Source: Cyanophora paradoxa (taxonomy: Eukaryota; Glaucocystophyceae; Cyanophorales; Cyanophoraceae). Taken from it: a DNA stretch of 64,000 nucleotides. Below the pieces are notes generated by a model. That model saw only the letters and a list, made by a program, of their open reading frames with translations, did not search any database and was not told the DNA's origin. Below are positions 48,101-59,614 of the stretch, piece after piece. How positions within the stretch are numbered: the stretch's first letter is position 1; each line of letters opens with the position of its first letter. The stretch spans positions 88,033-152,032 of the forward strand of contig QPMI01000222.1 of the NCBI GenBank assembly GCA_004431415.1, given 5' to 3'. A program made the position numbers and the translations under genes.

Positions 48101-51100
48101 TCGAGAACCTGGGCGAGAACATCGACGCCGTGCTCGAGCCCGTGCTCTCGCGCTCCACCATCAAGAAGGGCCGCCAGGTCTACATCAAGCTCGGCGACAA
48201 GGAGGTCGAGTACGACCCCAACTTCCGCCTCTACCTCCAGACCAAGCTCCCGAACCCGCACTACAAGCCCGAGATCGCGGCGCAGTGCACGCTCATCAAC
48301 TTCACGGTGACGGAGGAGGGCCTGGAGGACCAGCTGCTGGCCATGGTCGTCAACAAGGAGCGGCCCGACCTCGAGGCGACGCGCGCCGACCTGCTCAAGC
48401 AGCAGAACGAGTTCAAGATCACGCTCAAGGAGCTGGAGGACAACCTCCTCTTCCGCCTCTCCAACGCGCAGGGCGACATCCTCTCGGACATCGACCTCAT
48501 CGAGAACCTCGAGAAGACGAAGCGGACGGCCAAGGAGATCGCGGAGAAGGTCGAGATCGCGAAGGAGACGGCCAAGTCCATCTCGGCGGCGCGCGAGGCG
48601 TACCGCCCCGTCGCCATCCGCGGCTCCCTCATCTACTTCCTCATCGACTCCCTCAACGTCCTCGACCACATGTACCAGGTCCGCCGGCCCGCCCGCCCGC
48701 CCGCCCGCCCGGCGCCGAGCCCCGGCCTCTGTTGTTCGCCCCGCTCACGCCCCGCCCCGCCCCCTCGCAGTTCTCGATGGCCAACTTCGTGACGATCCTG
48801 AAGAAGGGGATGGACCTCTCGGCGGACGACCCCGAGCTCGCCAAGCGCGTCGAGAACCTCATCGAGACCTCCTGCTACACCGTGCGCCCGCCCTCTCCTC
48901 CGCTCGGTCTGCTGCGCTCCGCTGACGCCGCGGCGCGCGCGCAGGTCTTCGCATACGTGGCGGCCGGCCTCTTCGAGCGGCACAAGCTCATCTTCGGCTC
49001 GCAGCTCGCGATCCGCATCCTGCAGAAGCGGGGCGAGATCGACCAGGCGATGCTCGACTTCCTGCTCCGCGGCCCGCGCACGATGGGGGAGGACAACCCC
49101 TGCGCCGAGTGGCTCTCCGACTCGAGCTGGAACGCGCTGCTCACGCTCAAGGAGTTCGAGGTCTTCGAGGCGCTCCCCGCCGACGTCGAGGGCTCCGCCA
49201 AGCGCTGGCGCGAGTGGTGCGAGCTCGAGCGGCCCGAGAAGTGCGTGCAACCCCCGCCCCCGCTACCCGCCCCGCCCCGCCCCGCAGAGCGCGCGTGCTG
49301 AGGCGCTTCTACAGGGAGCCCTTCCCCGGCGACTGGAAGAAGCTGGCGAACGAGCCGTTCCTGAAGCTGCTGCTCATCCGCGCGCTCCGCACGGACCGCA
49401 TGACGGACGCCATGGCCTCGTTCGTCGGCTCGACGCTCGGCAGCCGCTACATGAACACGCAGCCGCCGGGGCTCGAGGTCTCGTACCAGGACGCGCGCCC
49501 CGACACGGCCGTCTTCTTCATCCTCTCGCCCGGCGTGGACCCCGTCAAGGAGGTCGAGCTCCTCGGCAAGAAGTTCGGCATGACGTACGAGTCGGGCAAG
49601 CTCGCCAACGTCTCCCTGGGGCAGGGCCAGGAGCCCATCGCCGAGCGCGCGCTGGAGAAGGCGCACCGCTCGGGCGGCTGGGTCGTCCTCCAGAACGTCC
49701 ACCTCACGCCCCGCTGGACGGGCGGCTACCTCGAGAAGCGCATGGACAAGGTCGGCTAGGCTCGGCTCCGCTGTGCTCTCTCCTCTGGTTTCCTGACGCG
49801 CGCGTCTCTGCCGCAGATCGCGGACGGGGCGCACGAAGATTTCCGCCTCTTCCTCTCGGCCGAGCCGTCGGACGTGATCCCGATCAACATCCTGCAGTCG
49901 TGCATCAAGCTGACGAACGAGCCGCCCGAGGGCCTGCGCCCGAACATGACGCGCGCCATGCGGGCCTTCGCCGAGGAGATGTTCGAGAACAGCACGAAGC
50001 AGTCCGAGCTCCGCACCATCGTCTTCGCTCTCTGCTTCTTCCACTCGGTGCTGCTGGAGCGCAAGAAGTTCGGGCCGCAGGGCTGGAACATGAAGTACCC
50101 CTTCAACATCGGCGACCTGACGGCCTCCGCCATGGTCTGCAACAACTACCTCGAGAGCAACGCCAAGGTCCCGTGGGAGGACCTCAAGTGCGCTGCCCCC
50201 GCCCTCCGCTGTTCCCCGCTCGCTCGCTGGACTTCACATCTGATCGGTTTCTCGCCCCCACCCAGGTACATCTTCGGGGAGATCATGTACGGCGGGCACA
50301 TTGTGGACGACTGGGACCGCCGCCTCTGCAACGCGTACCTGAACGCGTACATGAAGGAAGAGCTCCTGGACGGCCTCGAGCTCTTCCCCGGCTTCCCCGT
50401 CCCCAAGCCCATGAACCTCAAGGCGTACGCCAAGTACGTCGACACGACCTTCACGGCCGAGTCGCCCATCTGCTTCGGGCTCCACCCCAACGCCGAGATC
50501 GGGTTCCGTCTGGAGCAGGCCGAGACGCTCTTCCGCAACATCGTGGAGCTCCAGCCCAAGACCGCCGGCGCCGGCGCCGGCGGCCTCTCGCTGCAGGACA
50601 AGGCCAAGCAGTCGCTCGACGACATCATGGAGAAGCTGCCGGACATGTTCCCGATGGAGGAGATCGTGGAGCGGGTCGAGGAGCGCACGCCGTACATCAA
50701 CGTGTTCCTACAGGAGATCGAGCGCATGAACTTCCTCCTCAAGGAGATGAAGCGCTCGCTCGCCGAGCTCGACCTGGGCCTGCGCGGCGACCTCACCATC
50801 TCGGAGCCCATGGAGCGGCTCATGCACAGCCTCTACAACGAGCGCGTGCCCGACACGTGGGAGAACAAGGCGTACCCCTCGCTGCGCCCGCTCTCCTCGT
50901 GGGTGCACAACCTGCTGGAGCGGATCAAGCAGCTCACCGACTTCGCGGCCGATCTCCAGCTCCCGAAGGTCACCTGGCTCTCCGGCCTCTTCAACCCGCA
51001 GTCCTTCCTCACCGCCGTCATGCAAACGACGGCGCGCAAGAACGACTGGCCGCTCGACAAGACGGTCATCCAGACGGAGGTGACGAAGAAGACGTTCGAG

Positions 51101-51409
51101 GACATCGAGCAGGCGGCGCGCGAGGGCGCCTTCATCCACGGCCTCGTGCTCGAGGGCGCGCGCTGGGACGACAAGTCGGGCGCGCTGGACGAGCAGCGCC
51201 CCAAGGAGCTCTTCGCGCCCATGCCCGTCATCAACATCAAGGCCGTCACGGTCGACAAGGTCGAGGACCGCGGCAACTACGCCTGCCCCGTCTACAAGAC
51301 CCAGAAGCGCGGCAACACGTACGTCTTCACCGCCGGCCTCAAGACGCGCCTCCAGGCGAACAAGTGGGTCCTCGGCGGCGCGGCCCTCATCATGGACGTC
51401 GTCAAGTGA
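36144..51409 (+). CDS. Axonemal dynein heavy chain, outer-arm beta-like
   Basis: Force-generating ATPase of ciliary dynein arms. ATG at 36144 opens a 12-nt coding exon (MGDK), then [20 protein letters not shown]; stop TGA at 51407-51409 after ALIMDVVK. About 4,500 residues expected, normal for the family. The N-terminal tail includes [18 protein letters not shown], typical of the beta class (DNAH9/11/17, Chlamydomonas ODA4), the basis for the subtype call. Linker is at about 39.1-42.5 kb. Walker A motifs: GPAGTGKT (AAA1), GPAGCGKT (AAA2), GNAGTGKT (AAA3), GVGGSGKQ (AAA4). Stalk and microtubule-binding domain at 46.74-47.69 kb, then AAA5, AAA6 and a C-terminal domain ending [20 protein letters not shown]. 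Many short GT-AG introns fall before and after a single exon of about 3.9 kb (44.8-48.7 kb). The frame seems intact, so probably functional. Confidence 0.95.
42737..42760 (+). other. Dynein AAA1 Walker A
   Basis: Codes GPAGTGKT followed by [11 protein letters not shown], the main hydrolysis site of dynein. The Walker B-like end of this module, GCFDEFNRI, follows at about 42886-42912. Confidence 0.95.
43740..43763 (+). other. Dynein AAA2 Walker A
   Basis: Codes GPAGCGKT, immediately followed by an intron donor. AAA2 binds but usually does not hydrolyse ATP. Confidence 0.9.
44486..44545. repeat. CCCCG pentanucleotide repeat in dynein intron
   Basis: About ten copies of CGCCC/CCCCG within an intron between the exons coding NKPPLGQVP and [13 protein letters not shown]. 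Confidence 0.85.
45010..45033 (+). other. Dynein AAA3 Walker A
   Basis: Codes GNAGTGKT then [10 protein letters not shown], with the acidic Walker B region [16 protein letters not shown] at about 45199-45246. Confidence 0.93.
46048..46071 (+). other. Dynein AAA4 Walker A
   Basis: Codes GVGGSGKQ then [13 protein letters not shown], the usual AAA4 form with Gln after the P-loop Lys. Confidence 0.93.
46741..47690 (+). other. Dynein stalk and microtubule-binding domain
   Basis: Antiparallel coiled coil: helix 1 from about 46741 ([20 protein letters not shown]), a globular tip at about 47080-47430 ([20 protein letters not shown] to [20 protein letters not shown]) and helix 2 to about 47690 ([18 protein letters not shown]). 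Confidence 0.92.
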
Positions 51410-52286
51410 GCGGCGCTAGTGCAGCTGCGCTCCACCGTCGTCGTTGTTCTGCGCGCGCGCATCGGCGCCCCTTCGCTTATCATCGTTTCTGTTGCTGTAC
51501 CATAGCTATGCAGATCTATAGTCAGTTAACTAGATGCAGGTTTAGATTGAGCTTGAGGAAATGATATGGATTATTTGCCATCGATGCGTCTCCCCGCGGG
51601 CCGAGCCGGGACTGGTGAACATGCACGCGTACGCGGCGACAGGCGACTCTGCCGCTGCGAGTCTCGTTGCACCGGGCCTTGACCTTCTAGTTTGAACTTG
51701 CCTAGGCCTTGCCGACGCGTACGTGTGCCGGCGCGGCTGCAGGCCTGCCCGTGCCCATGCGGCCGATCGAGGCGAACTGCTAACTGCAGGTACCCCCCGC
51801 GCGCTTCGGGGCCCGGACTCCGCCGACTCCGCCGACTCGCGCTGCGACGCCGCCGAGCTCAGCTTCAGTACTAGATCTAAGCATAGCTATATATAGGTTT
51901 AGACAGTCTTGTGCAGCCGGACCAGACGAGACGAGTATGCATTGCGACCGCGTCGATCAGCGTTGGTAAAGCCTTGAAGCAATAGAACCTGCGACGGCAC
52001 GAACCGGAAGCGCGTTGTGAGCGGCGTGCGCGGAGCTAGCTGCAGCTGGAGTACGAGCTAAGCTCCGGCGCCATCGATGCACGATCGAACCGCGCCCGCG
52101 CGCCCGTGAACCGCGCTGGCCATGAAGCGCTGATCTAAGCGGCCCGATAAACGGTTCGTGCCGCGTCAGCGCTGTCGGATCGCGCGGCCGCTGCCGGAGT
52201 GCTGCAGCGCCACCGCGCGGAACCGCGGCTCGCGGCGGCGGGTTGCTGACGTCGATGACGATCCGCGTCGCAGATCAGTTTCGCTT
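51410..52286. other. Intergenic region between dynein and acyltransferase
   Basis: No supported exon. It contains AGATCT/TATATA-type words near 51515 and 51880 and several GC palindromes. It should hold the dynein 3' end and the promoter of the next plus-strand gene. Confidence 0.45.
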
Positions 52287-53933
52287 ATGGGGGCCGACCG
52301 CGAGGGAGCCGAGCCGCACGCGCTCGCGCCCGTGGACCTGCGCCCGCTGGAGGGCGTGCGCGGGGCCTGCGCGGCGCTCATTCTGCTGGGGCACCTCCTT
52401 ACCCGCTGGGTCTCCTGGCGCGACGTCGAGCTGGCGCTGGAGGGCGGCGCCGGCGTGCGGGCCGAGCTGCCGGGCATCCACGCCGTGCCCCTCGAGCACT
52501 TCTCCTGCGTCACCTGCTTCTTCGTCCTCTCGGGGTTCACGCTCGCCGCCGTGCACCCGGCGCTCTCCTTCCGGCGCCCCGCCGTATACGCCTTCCTCTG
52601 GCGCCGCCTCGCGCGGCTGGCCCCCGTGTACCTCCTCGCGCTGCTCGCGTGGCTCCTGCCGGCGGCGGCGCGCATCGCCGGCGGCGGCGGCTCGAGGGAT
52701 GTCGTCGACGACGTGCTCTTCCTCTTCGAGACGGCCGTCGTGCGGGCGCTCGGCCTGCAGTCCTTCTTCGGTGCGTACGTGCGGTACACCCCACTCCGCT
52801 TCGTTCGCCTCTGCCCACTCTGCCGCGCCGCGCCTCCGTGACGCGGCTGGCCGCCTCGCCCCGCGCAGCCGAGTACGCTACGGCGGACCACCTCTGGACC
52901 GTCGGCGCCCTCTTCGTGTGCTACGCGCTGTATCCCCTGGGCCTGGCACTGCTCCGCGGCCGCTCGGCCGGCGCCCTGGCCGCCGCCTGCGGGGCGCTCT
53001 GGGCGGCCTCCTGCGGGGCCGCCCTCCTCGTCTTCCGGCGGGCGCCGACCCTGGAGGGCCTGAGCTTCCTCCACATCTTCCCCGCGTTTCGCGTACCCCA
53101 GGCCCGCCCCTCCCCCAGCCCCGGCTTGGATTAGATTAGATCTGCGCTCTGACGGCTGCCCAGTTCTTCTGCGGAGTCTGCTGCGGGCTGCTGGCCACGC
53201 GGCACGGCGGCGCGCTCAAGAGGCGGCTCGGCGACCCCACCCGGATCGCGGAGCTCTGCACCGCCATCCTCGTCGGCGTGAGCGCACTCTCTCTTTTCCA
53301 AGTCCCGCCGCCCGCCCGGCCGACTCTGTTCTGAAGCGCCCCGTCCCGTCCCGCCCGCAGAACATCGTCTACCTGCTCTGGTACGCCCGGGGTCCCCGCG
53401 CCTACGTGCAGTGGATCCTGCACACGCAGTGCGCCGCTTTTCATCTCTTCAAATAACGATCAACTCTTTCTTCGGCTCTCTGATTATAAGCGCGCGCGCG
53501 CCGCAGCCGGGCCGAGTTCGCGATGGTACCCGTGCACTGCATCTGGCTCCTGGCCCTCTCCTCGCCCCCTGCCCGCGGGGCCGGGGGCCCCGGCCCCTCC
53601 GCCCGCCTTCTCTCCTCGCCGCCCCTCCGCCTCCTCGGGCGCGTCTCCTACTCGCTCTACTGCCTCCACATGCCCGCCATCGAGTACCTGGCGATCGCCC
53701 TCGCCCTCCTAGGAGGCGGCGCCGGCCTCCCCGGCATGCGGGAGGTCGGGGGCACTTTGGGGTACTTCTGCTTCGGCCCGGGCGCCGTCCTGCCCCTCTG
53801 CGCGGCCTGCGGCCTCCTCGCGTGGCTCGCGGAGCGATCGGTGGAGGGGCCGGCGCGGCGGGCGCTGCTGCGCCGCGCCGGCGCCGCCGGCGGCGGGCGA
53901 GCTGAGGAGAAGGCCGAGCCGCGGGACCTGTGA
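52287..53933 (+). CDS. Membrane acyltransferase, acyltransferase-3 (OafA/YrhL) family
   Basis: ATG 52287 (MGADREGAEPHALAPVDLRP) to TGA at 53931-53933 (EEKAEPRDL), about five exons with GT donors joined in phase. These enzymes move acyl groups, often acetyl, from a cytosolic donor to carbohydrates or lipids across a membrane. The opening motif PLEGVRGACAALILLGHLL keeps the family's G-x-R and downstream His, followed by FFVLSGFTLA and FLWRRLARLAPVYLLALLAW, both standard in the family. Further helices include VGALFVCYALYPLGLALL, NIVYLLWYARGPRAYVQWIL and RLLGRVSYSLYCLHMPAIEY, the last being the typical C-terminal His-containing helix. An upstream in-frame extension exists; the start was chosen because the family motif begins soon after it. 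The substrate is unknown. Confidence 0.85.
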
Positions 53934-54220
53934 CCGTAGTATTTCTAAACGTTTCGAGCTCGACAGTACCATTGATCATGACGTCGAACGCCGGATATGT
54001 AGCGCGGCGCCGGCATTGTAATCGCCCCGAAACCGAAACCGAATCCGTTTTGAAGCATCGCCCTTAAGCATCCCCTTCACGTTCCGAAACCTCGCCCCTT
54101 CGCCCCGCGCGCGGCGTCGAGGAGTGAAAAAGGGGCCGCAGTCACATTACATCGCCGCAGGGGCCCAGCCAAAAAAAGGGGCCGCCGCCGCCAACCCGGC
54201 GAGGCGGGGCGGGGCGGCGG
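53934..54220. other. Convergent intergenic region
   Basis: Short spacer between the acyltransferase and the minus-strand low-complexity gene. It contains TTGATCATGACG near 53972 and CCGAAACCGAAACCGAA near 54027. No exon seen. Confidence 0.5.
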
Positions 54221-54466
54221 TCAGAAGTTGGACCAATACTGCTGCCCGGCGGAGGGCCCGAAAGTGAGGGGCGGCGCCTGGAAGGCGTCAAAGGGCGAGT
54301 GGGCCCCGTTGGGTATACCCCCCGGGGCCCCCCCGGGGCCGGCCCCCAGGGGGGACGCCCCCACCGAGTGCGCGTGCGGCGGCCCGAAGCCGGGCGCCCG
54401 CTGCAGCTGCGCCTGCGCCGAAAGCTGCGGCTGCGCCGGCGCGAGCCCCCCCACAGGGCGGCGCCA

Positions 54467-54509
<43 letters not shown>

Positions 54510-57500
54510 GGCCCGGGCCGCGCTGCGCGGGAGGGCCGATGGGCGCCCGCTGCTGTTGCTGCTGGAGCTGCTGCTGCAGGCCTAGGCCCGACTGCGCCTG
54601 AAGCTTGCTCAGGGCCGTCCCAAGCCGCCCCCGAAGGCTGCCTGGATAGACGCCGGCGACGGCGGCGGCTCCTGTGCATGCGGCGCCGCGCGCCAGATCG
54701 CGTCGCCGGCGAGCGTCGAGGGCAGGTCGTCGGCGTCGACGCCGGCGCCTCGGAGGAGGCCCGTGAGGCCACCCGCGAAGCCCCCGAGCCCCGCGTCCTC
54801 GCCCGAGAAGAGCTTGTACTCCCGCGGCGCCGCCGAAGAAGAGGAAGAGGGCGACGGGGCCGGCTCCGCGCGGAGCGGCTCCGAGCGCGCCCGCAGCGGC
54901 GCCGCCATCGCCACCGCCGCGGCGGCGGCGGCGGCCGCTGCCGCCGCCGCCGCTGCCTGTGCCTGTGCATGCGCGATCATCTGCTGCTGCTGCTGATGAT
55001 GCAGCTGCTGCTGTTGCAGCTGCTGTTGCTGCAGTTGCTGCTGCTGCTGCAGTTGTTGTTTCTGTTGCTGCTCCGCGGCACGCGCAAAGAGAGCGGCGGG
55101 GGAGGAAGCGACTCGCGGCGCGGGCCCGACGGGAGACCGTAGCGAGCCGGCGGCGGCGCCGCCGGCCGAGCCGAGGGAAGAGGGGCCCCCGTCGACAGAG
55201 ACGCCGAGGGCGCCTGCGGCCGGCCTCAGCGCCGCGCCGGCCGCCAGCTGCCCGGCCGCGGCGGGCGCACCGCGTGAGGGAAGGGAAGAAACCACAGGAG
55301 CCGCCGTGCCGAAGCCGGGGGCGGACACCTGCGTGGGCGGGCGGGGCGGGTAAGGGAAGAGCCGACGGGGCGCGAGGGCGGGCAGGGCGGGGCACGCGCC
55401 TCGTGCGGGGTGAGGGGCGTGGATATGGCGAGCGGGGAGAGGGAGAGGTCGTCTCGGGGGGCGCGGCCGCTGCTGCGGCCGATGACGCGCCAGTCGGCCG
55501 CGGCGCCGGCGGCGCCGGCGGCGGCGCCGCCGCCGGAGCGCGCCCCCCGGCGGAGCCCGAAGGGGAGGGGAAGGGCTCGTAGGGGCGCGGGGCGTCGGCC
55601 TCGTACCCCCGGGGGGGATGACCAGGGGCGGGGGTAGGCCCGGGGCGACCCCGGCGGGGGCGAGGGGCGGGCGCGGGCGCGGGGGCGAAGGGGCGGAGGC
55701 GGGCGGGGAAGGTGCGGGGCGGCGGGGCGGCCGGGGCGGGGCGGGGATGGGGCCGGGTGCTGAGGAGCGCCCGCGGCGGGGGCTCCCACGCCGGCCGCGC
55801 AGGGGCAGAGGCGGGGCGGGGGCGGAGGCGGGGGCCGCGGGGCGGGCGGCGGCCGCGGGGCCGCGCCGCCGCGGAGGGCTGCTGCTGGCCCCTCCCAGGC
55901 TGCCCCTGCGCGGCTGCCGCCGCCGGCGCCGCCCCTCGGCCCGTTCCCAAGGCCGGAGTTGTCTGCGGACGGCGGCTGGGCCCCCGCGCCGGCCCGCCGG
56001 CCGCCGCGCCGCGCCCGGCGCCCTGCTGCGCAGCCGCGGAGCCGCCCGCCCTCCCGCGGCCGCCGCGGGCGCGGCCGTCGCCGGCCGGCCGCCGTCCTTG
56101 CGGGCGCCCTGCTGCTGCTGCTGCTGCTGCTGCTGAGAGCCCGGCGGCGACCCCGCCGCCGCCTGCTTCGCCGCCTGCTTTGCGCTGGCCGCCTGCTGCT
56201 GCTGCTGCTGCTGCTGCTGCCTCGCGGCCGCTTGCGCCTGCTGCTGCTGCTGCCTCGCCGCGGCCGCCGCGCGCTCCTTCTCCTCGCGCTCCTTGCGCTC
56301 GCGCTCCTTTTTCTCCCTCTGCTTGCGCTCCTCCTCCTCGCGTTGCCGCTTCTTCTCGTCCTCCTTCCGCTTGCGCTCCCGTTCCTTCCGCTCCTCCTCC
56401 TCGCGCCGCCTCCGCTCCTCCTCCTCCCGCTGCCGCTTCTCCTCCTCGCGTCGCCTCCGCTCTTCTTCCCTTCGCTCCTCGTCCTCCTTCCTCCTGCGCT
56501 CCTCTTCCCGCCGCTTGCGCTCCTCCTCCTCGCGCTGCCGCCTCTTCTCGTCCTCCTTGCGCTTGCGCTCCGCCTCCTCCTTCTCCTTTCGCCTCTCCGC
56601 CTCTTCTTTCTTCCTCTTCTCCTCGGCCTCCCTCTCCCGAGCCTTGACGTCGTCCTTCGGGGGCGGCGCCGGCGCCGCCGGCGGCGGCGGCTTGGGCGCG
56701 TCAGCCGCCGCCGCCGCCGCCTCCGCCGCAGCCGCCGCCTTCGCCGCCGCCGCCTTCTCCTTCTTCTTCTCCTTTTTGGACTTGGCGGGAGCCGCCGGCT
56801 GCGCAGCGGCGGCGGCGGCGTCCGCCGGCTTGGGCGCGGCGGCGGATCCCGAGCCCGAGCCCGACGGGGCGGGCGGGGCCGGAGCGGGAGCCGAGGCCGG
56901 AGCCGGCGCGGGGCGGGGCGGGGCGGGGGCGGGCGGGCGGCGCTGGACGTCGAGGACGATGTCCGCCTTGAAGCCCGAGGCGACGGCGGCGCGGATCAGC
57001 TCCGCGACTTGGCTGGGCGAGGTGGCGGGGCCCAGAAGCTCCATGGGGTACACCGGGATCGACGAGAGCGGCGCCGAGAGCGAGCCGATTGCCAGCGTCG
57101 CCGAGAGCGCCGCCTCCTCCCGGTGCTGCCGCGGCGGCGAGTCGCCGCCCCGGGAAGACCCGCCGGCGCGCGCCTTGCGGCCGCCGACGTCGCCGACGGC
57201 GACCGCCGCCTCCCCGCCGGCCGCCGCCTCGCACGTGCTGCTGCTGCCGCTGCCGCTGCCGGCGCTCTCCTCGCTCGAGTCCCGCCGCCGCTTCTGCCCG
57301 CCGGCCGAGGAGGACGAAGACGGCGAGTTCTGCTTGCCCCCGCGCTCGCCCGCGCCGACGGCCTGGAAGGTGGGCGGGGCGATGGACGAGATTGCCCCCG
57401 CGAAGGAGAAGGGGAACGGGAGCGCGCCGCCGGCGCCGGCCTCAGCGCTCACGCGGTCGATCACGAGGGTGCGGAGCAGGTCGAGCCCCACGCTCTCCAG

Positions 57501-57597
57501 CGACCGGCTCAGCTGCGACTGCGCCGAGGCCGCCGCCGCCGCCGCCGCCGAGGCCGCAGAGGACCCCGAGGCACCCCCGGCCGGCCCAGACCCCGCA

Positions 57598-57641
<44 letters not shown>

Positions 57642-59398
57642 TGAAGCCTGCGGCGCGGCCTTGCCGCCCGCTCCCGCCGACGCCGCCGCCGCCGCCGCCT
57701 CCGAGCCCGAGCTTACCGCCTTCTTCTCCTTGGCCTTATTCTTGCCCCCGATCGCCTGCTCCAGCTGAACGGTCATCTGCAGCGCCTCGCCGCCGGCCGC
57801 GCCGGCCTGCGACGAGCCGCCCTTGCCCGCCTTGCCGTCCGCGGCGGCCGGCGACGGGGAGGACGTGAGCTTCACGGTGACTGAGACGAGCCCGGCGTCC
57901 AGCAGCTCCCGCGTCGTCTTGCCCTTCGCGGCCGCCGCCAGCTGGCTCGCCGCCGAGCCCGCTTTCCTCGCCGCGCCGCTCGCTGCGGTGGCTGCGCGTG
58001 AGCCGCCGCGCGGCACGATCGGAAGGACAGAGGGGGCACCGTCGAGGGCCGCGTCGGCTTCGGGCGCGATCCACACGAGCCCGCTGTCGCCGCCGCCGCC
58101 GCTGCCGCTGCCGCTTGCGGCGGGCGCCGCCGCCGGTGCTGCTTCGCCGGCAGACTTGCTGGCAGGCTTCGCTGCCGGCGCAGCCGACGCCGCCGACGCC
58201 GACGCGGCCGGCGCAGGCGGCGGCGCCGCCGGCGTCGAGGCCGCGGCCGACGCGGGCGCCTTCTTCTCGCCCTCTGCTCTGGAGCTGCTGCCCGCGCGCT
58301 TCGTGCCGAGCTCGCCGCGCGCGATGGCGGCGGCGGCCGCCGCCGCGACGGCGCTGGCTCCCGCGTAGAACGAGTTGTTGTGCATGAGCGTGTAGACGCG
58401 TATCACGCCGCGCACGAACATGCCGAGCACGAATCGCCGGAAGGTGTGCACGCTCTTTTCTAGCGTCTCGTTTAGCACGCCGGCCAGCTTCGACTCGCCC
58501 GGCCTCTTGTCCTCCGTGTAATGGATCTGGCGGTGGCATCGGCGCGCGGATCGTGGAGAGCAAAGAGGAGAAACCGTGCGGAAAACGGCGCACCACCTTG
58601 ACGATGACCTCCAGGAACCGTCTGCTCTCCAGCAGGTCGGGCACCGTCAGCTCGGGGCAAATCGTCTGCAGGACCGACTGCGAGAAGTCCGGGCCTGAGG
58701 AGAGCACGAGTCAGATGTGAAGGAGGCGGACGCGGCGGGCTCGGCCCGTCCGAGTGGGATCAAACGGGCGCGAGAGGCTATCGGCGGTGGCGGCAGGCGG
58801 CAAGGGAGAGGCGAACGGCAACGAACCGAAGAACTTCTCTCGAGCTATCTGTTGTACATCATCCACGGTGACAGTGAGGATCCCTCGCCGAAGCGCCTCA
58901 TCTAGCTTGAGCCAGAACTCTCTGCGTGGGGGAAGCGGCGATCGGTCACGTGGATCCGCAGCGCAAAGCGATCGCGCTAGCTCTCCACGCCTCTGACGCC
59001 GCGGCCACGCGCGGAGATATCAATCGTGCCACATCGGCGCACCGGAACGCGGGCCCTTCGCTCTTCCAGAACTTGATCACATCCTCCTTCGCGAGGGCAG
59101 CCTCCTTCTCGACTTTCTCTAGCTCGCTGAGGAAGTGCCGTGCCTCTGTTGGCAGGGCCATCTCCTCCGATGTCGGCCCACGCCGGCCGCTCACCGCTGG
59201 CGATGTGCCAGCAGCAGAGCTACTGGGCAAGGGCGTGGACCTTGCTCTGGCGGCACGCTTCGATGTCTGTACCCCAGTTCGAACTCAGTCAGTCTTAGTG
59301 ACTGAGTCTGTGCGAAGCTGTGCGGTCTTCTTGGCCGCCCGCTCGTTGCGTCCGACGTGATTCGGGCCCCTCGCGCGCCTCTCGAGCTCCCTCATCAT
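54221..59398 (-). CDS. Low-complexity coiled-coil/polyQ protein with conserved helical N-terminus
   Basis: Unrecognised. Probable start is ATG 59398 (MMRELERRARGPNHVGRNER), with less sure splicing to TSKRAARARSTPLPSSSAAG. Then exons join in phase: MALPTEARHFLSELEKVEKE with DVIKFWKSEGPAFR, REFWLKLDEALRRGILTVTV, FSQSVLQTICPELTVPDLLE, IHYTEDKRPGESKLAG and LEKSVHTFRRFVLGMFVRGV with YTLMHNNSFYAG. This helical N-terminal part looks globular and conserved. One exon of nearly 4 kb then codes Ala/Gly/Ser-rich sequence, SG repeats, a long Glu/Arg/Lys coiled coil (RREEERRRKEDEERREEERR) and Gln runs. A C-terminal Gln/Ala/Pro segment ends FGPSAGQQYWSNF; an apparent one-base shift near 54.63 kb precedes it. 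It could be a scaffold or RNA-binding regulator; no domain supports either. Confidence 0.65.
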
Positions 59399-59614
59399 CG
59401 GACTGCTGGATCTCTTAAGCTTGCGAAATCGCCGCCGCACACACGCAGGTGCGCATCTCGACGCCGTTTTCGCGTCTACGCGATGCGGAGAAGCGCTGTT
59501 CTCGTCCCGTTCTCGCGCCGTTCTCATTCTCTTGCAGCGGTCCGGTCAAGTGAATGCGCAAGCGGCCCGCCGGTCCGGCAGCAGCGTGAAGCAGTACTAA
59601 AGTGAAGCGCGAGC
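59399..59614. promoter_or_regulatory. Short divergent intergenic region
   Basis: About 215 bp between two head-to-head start codons. No named promoter element recognised. If the chosen 5' exons are wrong the region would be longer. Confidence 0.4.

Noticed and set aside
44620-48669. A minus-strand open frame of 1,349 codons opposite dynein
   Set aside because: It is the antisense of a strongly GC3-biased coding exon; its protein is Leu/Asp/Val/Arg-rich noise without motifs, while the plus strand shows unmistakable dynein AAA modules.
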